Translations under genes and position numbers: made by a program | Assembly: GCF_963662255.1 (NCBI RefSeq) | Contig: NC_085082.1 | Location: 62,001-126,000, forward strand | Length of the DNA stretch: 64,000 nt | From: Cinclus cinclus | Taxonomy: Eukaryota > Chordata > Aves > Passeriformes > Cinclidae | Reading direction: 5' to 3' | Shown: positions 60,523-64,000 of the stretch, in pieces | How positions within the stretch are numbered: position 1 is the first letter of the stretch | Layout: the number at the start of each line of letters is the position of its first letter | Notes under the pieces: model-generated | What the model was told of the DNA's origin: nothing | The model's database searches: none | Seen by the model: only the letters and a program-made list of their open reading frames with translations

Positions 60523-61012
60523 GGACCGTAGACCGCGAGCGGCACCAGAACCGGCAGCAGCACCAAGAATGAGACCGAAATCAGAATGGAGACCGAGACC
60601 AAGAGTGGGAACAGAACCGACACCAGAACTGAGACCATCAACGCTCCAGAAGCGGAACTAGGCCTGGGACTGAGAAGGAGACCGAGAGCGAAACCGGCCC
60701 CAGAGCTGGCCCTGGGACCAAGACTGAGACCAACACCGACACTAGAACCTGCACCGGGAGTGCTCCAGCACTGTCCTGGGACCGACACTGGCACCGGCAC
60801 TGGCAGGACTCCAGGGCTGACACTGGGAGCGGCACCGGAACCAGCACCAAGACTGGCACCGGCGCCAGAACCGAGACTGAGATTGGCCCTGGGAGAACTC
60901 TGGGACCAGCACCGGTACTGCTACCAGCACTGGGTTTGGGTCCGCTCCAAAACCAAGAGCGACATTGAGACCGAGACTGGCACCGCTATAGGACCCAGGC
61001 TGAGACCAACAC
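60523..61012 (-). repeat. Degenerate hexamer array of L9
   Basis: Counterpart of 39236-39726, one T shorter (GACATTGAG at 60961). The spacer 60294-60522 lies between it and P2. Confidence 0.8.
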
Positions 61013-61326
61013 TGTGGAAGCTGACACAGAGAGAGCTGTGGATTTAATCAGCATTTGCAGTTTGATAACCAAGATGCCTTGGCAAGAACAACCAGAGCTT
61101 TGAAGATTACAAAAAGATTGGATCGAGACTGCGACAGGAAAGAAGATTGAACTAAATAAGTAGAAATGTAAAGTTTGTCTGAGTGATGTTTAACCCAATG
61201 AATGTAGTAAAAAATTACCGCCTTCCCAAAAAGGGTGTGTAAGCAAATGTAGCTGAGAGTAAATCGGGATTCTGATCACGAGTCAGTCGTCCCTGTCTCT
61301 CTCTCAACCTTCGATAAACACGGACA
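61013..61326 (+). mobile_element. Complete solo LTR, 314 bp
   Basis: Copy of 39727-40040. Confidence 0.8.
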
Positions 61327-61850
61327 CTGGGAGCGGCACCGGGAGCGCTCCAGGACTGCTCTGGGACCGGGACCAGCACCGGCACAGGGAGAACTCTGGG
61401 ACTGAGACTGAGAGCGGGATTGTGCCAGCACAGAGACTGGTACCGGCACCAGAACCGAGACTGGCACAGATCTGAGACCAGGACTGAGACTGAGATTGGC
61501 ACTGGGAGCACTCCGGGACCAAGAGTGCAGCGGAACCAGCACTGGGACCGGAACCACTGCAAGGCTGTGGCCGAGATCGAGACCAAGACCAAGACCCAAA
61601 CTATAACTGAGACTGAGATGGAAACCAGAGCCGGCACTTGCATGGAGACTGGCAGCGCTGTAGGACCAAGAATGAGACCGACACCAGCACCGCTCAGGGA
61701 CTGAGAATCAGACCGGGACCAGAGTCAGCACCAGGATTGCTCCAGGACTGCTCCAGGACAGAGACCGGCACCGGGAGCGCTCTGGGACCTCCTCGTTCAC
61801 TCCAGGGAGTTTTGTCAGAGCCCCCGCACGGGACAGGGCAGGACTGGGAG
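61327..61850 (-). repeat. Degenerate hexamer array
   Basis: Copy of 40041-40565. Confidence 0.75.
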
Positions 61851-61875
61851 GGACCCCTGGGTGGGGCAGAACCGC

Positions 61876-62030
61876 CTCGGTTCGCATCGTCCCGATGCAG
61901 CCATCCCGGTCCATACGGTCCCAGTCCATGCCATCCCAGTTTGTGCAATCCCAGTCGGGATGGCCCTGATCCATCTGGTCCCAGTCTGTGCAATCCCAGT
62001 CCATGTGATCCCATTTTGCACCATCCCAGT
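61876..62030 (+). repeat. 15-bp minisatellite at start of fourth unit
   Basis: Copy of 40590-40745. Confidence 0.85.
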
Positions 62031-62115
62031 CTCTATCGTCCTGCGTATCTTTCGGGTGATTTTATGTCAACCCTGGTGGATTCTGGATGCCCTTGATGCC
62101 CTTTTCTGCTGATTT

Positions 62116-62380
62116 TAAACCAAACCAGGCCCTTTTAGGAGCGCAGTTCCCTTTGGCCCCGCCCCTTTCGCCTCAGAATTCCCGCCTTTTCCCGGGCCCC
62201 GCCCATTTCCTTCATCCGGACTTTTCATTGGCTTTTTCCCTTTTTCCCATCCATGTCCCGCCCATCTATTGGCGCTTTCCCCTGCGCATGCTCAGGACGC
62301 CGGAAGTTTCCTCAGCGGGCGCCGCCATCTTTTGTCCCGGTCTCCCGGGCCGGTTGCAGCATGTCCGAGACCTCCGGTGG
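62116..62380 (+). promoter_or_regulatory. P1 of a further ZNF locus beyond the window
   Basis: Standard P1 with ATG at 62361. By comparison with L7 its exon 2 should lie about 2.4 kb past the window edge (inference). Confidence 0.65.
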
Positions 62381-62389
62381 GGCTTGGGC

Positions 62390-63521
62390 ATCTTTAGGGG
62401 ATTTATAGGGGATTTGTAGGGGTTTGGGGGGTTTGTAGGGATTTGGGAGGTTTCGTTTTCTGGGGTGTGTCTATAGAGGGCTCTCTATAGGGAATTTGGG
62501 GAGTTCGTTAGGGGATTAGGGAATTTCTAGGGGTGTCTGTAGGGGATTTGGGGGGGGTCTGTAGGGGATTTCCGGAGATGTGTATTTGAGATTTGTGGGG
62601 GGGCTATAGGGAATTTGGGGGTTCCGGGGGTCTATGGGGGATCTTTAGGGGATTTGTGGGGTCTTGCGTCTCTGTAGGGGTTTGGGGAGGTCTGGGGGTG
62701 TCTCTGGGGGATTTGGGGGGTCTGGGGGCTCTGTAGGGGATTTTGGGGGGTCTGGGGTCTGTATGGGGTATTTTGGGGATCTGGGGTCTCTATGGGATTT
62801 TGGGGGTCTGGGGTGTCTGTAGGTGATTTGGGGGGGGTCTGGGGTCTCTATGGGGGATTTAGGGGGGTCTGGCGTCTCTAAAGTGGATTTTTGTGTGGGT
62901 CTGGGGGGTCTGTAGGGGATTTTGGGGGGTCTGGGGTCTCTATGGGAGATTTGGGGGGGTCTGGGGTCTCTATGGGGGATTTAGGGATCTGGGGTCTCTA
63001 TGGGATTTTGGGGGTCTGGGGTGTCTGTGGGTGATTTGGGGGGGTCTGGGGTCTCTTTGGGGGATTTTGAGGGTCTGGGGACTCTAAAGTGGATCTTGGG
63101 GGGTCTGGGGTCTCTATGGGGGATTTTGGGGGGTCTGGGGTCTCTATGGGGGATTTGGGGGTCTGGGGTCTCTGTAGGGGATTTGGGGAAGTGTGGGGGA
63201 TTAATAGGGGATTTGGGGGGGTCTGCGGTCTGTTCATGGGATTTTGTGGGGTCTGGGGTCTCTGTGGGGGATTTGGGGGGTCTGGGGTCTCTATGGGGGA
63301 TTTTGTGGGTCTGGGGACTCTAAAGTGGATCTTGGGGGGTCTGGGGTCTCTATGGTGGATTTGGGGAGGTCTGGGGTCTCTATGGGGGATTTAGGGATCT
63401 GGGGTCTCTATGGGATTTTGGGGGTCTGGGGTGTCTGTAGGTGATTTGGGGAGGTCTGGGGTCTCTATGGGGGATTTGGGGGGGTCTGGGGTCTCTGTAG
63501 GGCATTTGTGGGGTCTGGGGT
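62390..63521 (+). repeat. G-rich minisatellite
   Basis: Same length and unit order as 41105-42235. Confidence 0.9.
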
Positions 63522-63606
63522 CTCTGGTTGTTCTTGTCAAAGCATCTTGGTTATCAAACTGCAAATGCTGATTAAATCCACAGCTCTCTCTGTGTCAGCT
63601 TCCACA
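63522..63606 (-). mobile_element. 85-bp LTR remnant
   Basis: Same variant as L7 (CTTGTCAAAGC). Confidence 0.85.
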
Positions 63607-64000
63607 GTGTTGGTCTCAGCCTGGGTCCTATAGCGGTGCCAGTCTCGGTCTCAAATGTCGCTCTTGGTTTTGGAGCGGACCCAATCCCAGTGCTGGTAGC
63701 AGTACCGGTGCTGGTCCCAGAGTTCTCCCAGGGCCAATCTCAGTCTCGGTTCTGGCGCCGGTGCCAGTCTTGGTGCTGGTTCCGGCGCCGCTCCCAGTGT
63801 CAGCCCTGGAGTCCTGCCAGTGCCGGTGCCAGTGTCGGTCCCAGGACAGTGCTGGAGCACTCCCGGTGCAGGTTCTAGTGTCGGTGTTGGTCTCAGTCTT
63901 GGTCCCAGGGCCAGCTCTGGGGCCGGTTTCGCTCTCGGTCTCCTTCTCAGTCCCAGGCCTAGTTCCGCTTCTGGAGCGTTGATGGTCTCAGTTCTGGTGT
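63607..64000 (+). repeat. Degenerate hexamer array, cut by window end
   Basis: Counterpart of 42321-42815. It has GGCGCCGCT where L7 has GGTGCCGCT (near 63785), as in L1. Confidence 0.8.

Overview
The window looks like nuclear DNA from a bird, most likely a songbird (passerine). It has no bacterial gene organisation. It carries spliced C2H2 zinc-finger (ZNF) genes whose N-terminus ([10 protein letters not shown] followed by an acidic then Arg/Ser-rich stretch) I recognise as the lineage-expanded passerine ZNF family. It also has short avian-type retroviral LTRs, CpG-island promoters and GC-rich minisatellites. The species and chromosome cannot be told from the sequence. Arrays of inverted, near-identical copies are typical of ampliconic regions such as sex or germline-restricted chromosomes and of ZNF clusters on microchromosomes.

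Nearly everything here belongs to one higher-order repeat of about 19.5-21.3 kb, present three times, with the start of a fourth. Equivalent points are at 451, 21253, 40801 and 62087. Each unit holds three ZNF loci, nine in all: L1+ (about 4.57-5.68 kb), L2- (8.35-9.38), L3+ (17.24-19.37), L4+ (25.37-26.49), L5- (29.15-30.18), L6- (35.97-37.01), L7+ (45.08-46.20), L8- (48.87-51.34) and L9- (57.26-58.29). The third gene block is inverted in unit 1 relative to units 2 and 3.

A full locus, read 5' to 3', contains: a 15-bp minisatellite; a CCAAT/NRF1/ETS/YY1-type promoter (P1); a G-rich minisatellite of about 30-bp units; an 85-bp LTR remnant; a degenerate 6-bp array; an array of 40-bp units with paired GC boxes (promoter P2, 4-7 units); a CpG-island exon 1; a degenerate 10-bp array; a G/A-rich intron; a 92-bp exon 2; a 187-bp intron; and a long exon 3 with all the zinc fingers. 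L3, L6 and L9 instead have a complete 314-bp solo LTR and no P1 of their own upstream of P2.

Finger number differs strongly: 6 (L2, L5, L6, L9), 7 (L7; L1 and L4 are broken in finger 4 by one shared nonsense mutation), 19 (L3) and 23 (L8). Six copies of a 3'-truncated gammaretrovirus-like element (LTR plus a broken gag fragment) lie against the 3' ends of L2, L3, L5, L6, L8 and L9, antisense to those genes. They may supply the poly(A) signals of those genes. L1, L4 and L7 have their own AATAAA.

Taken together this is a young, actively rearranging ZNF array in which promoter repeats, start codons and fingers have been exchanged between copies. Function is inferred from family knowledge: nuclear, sequence-specific DNA binding. 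No target can be read directly from the sequence.
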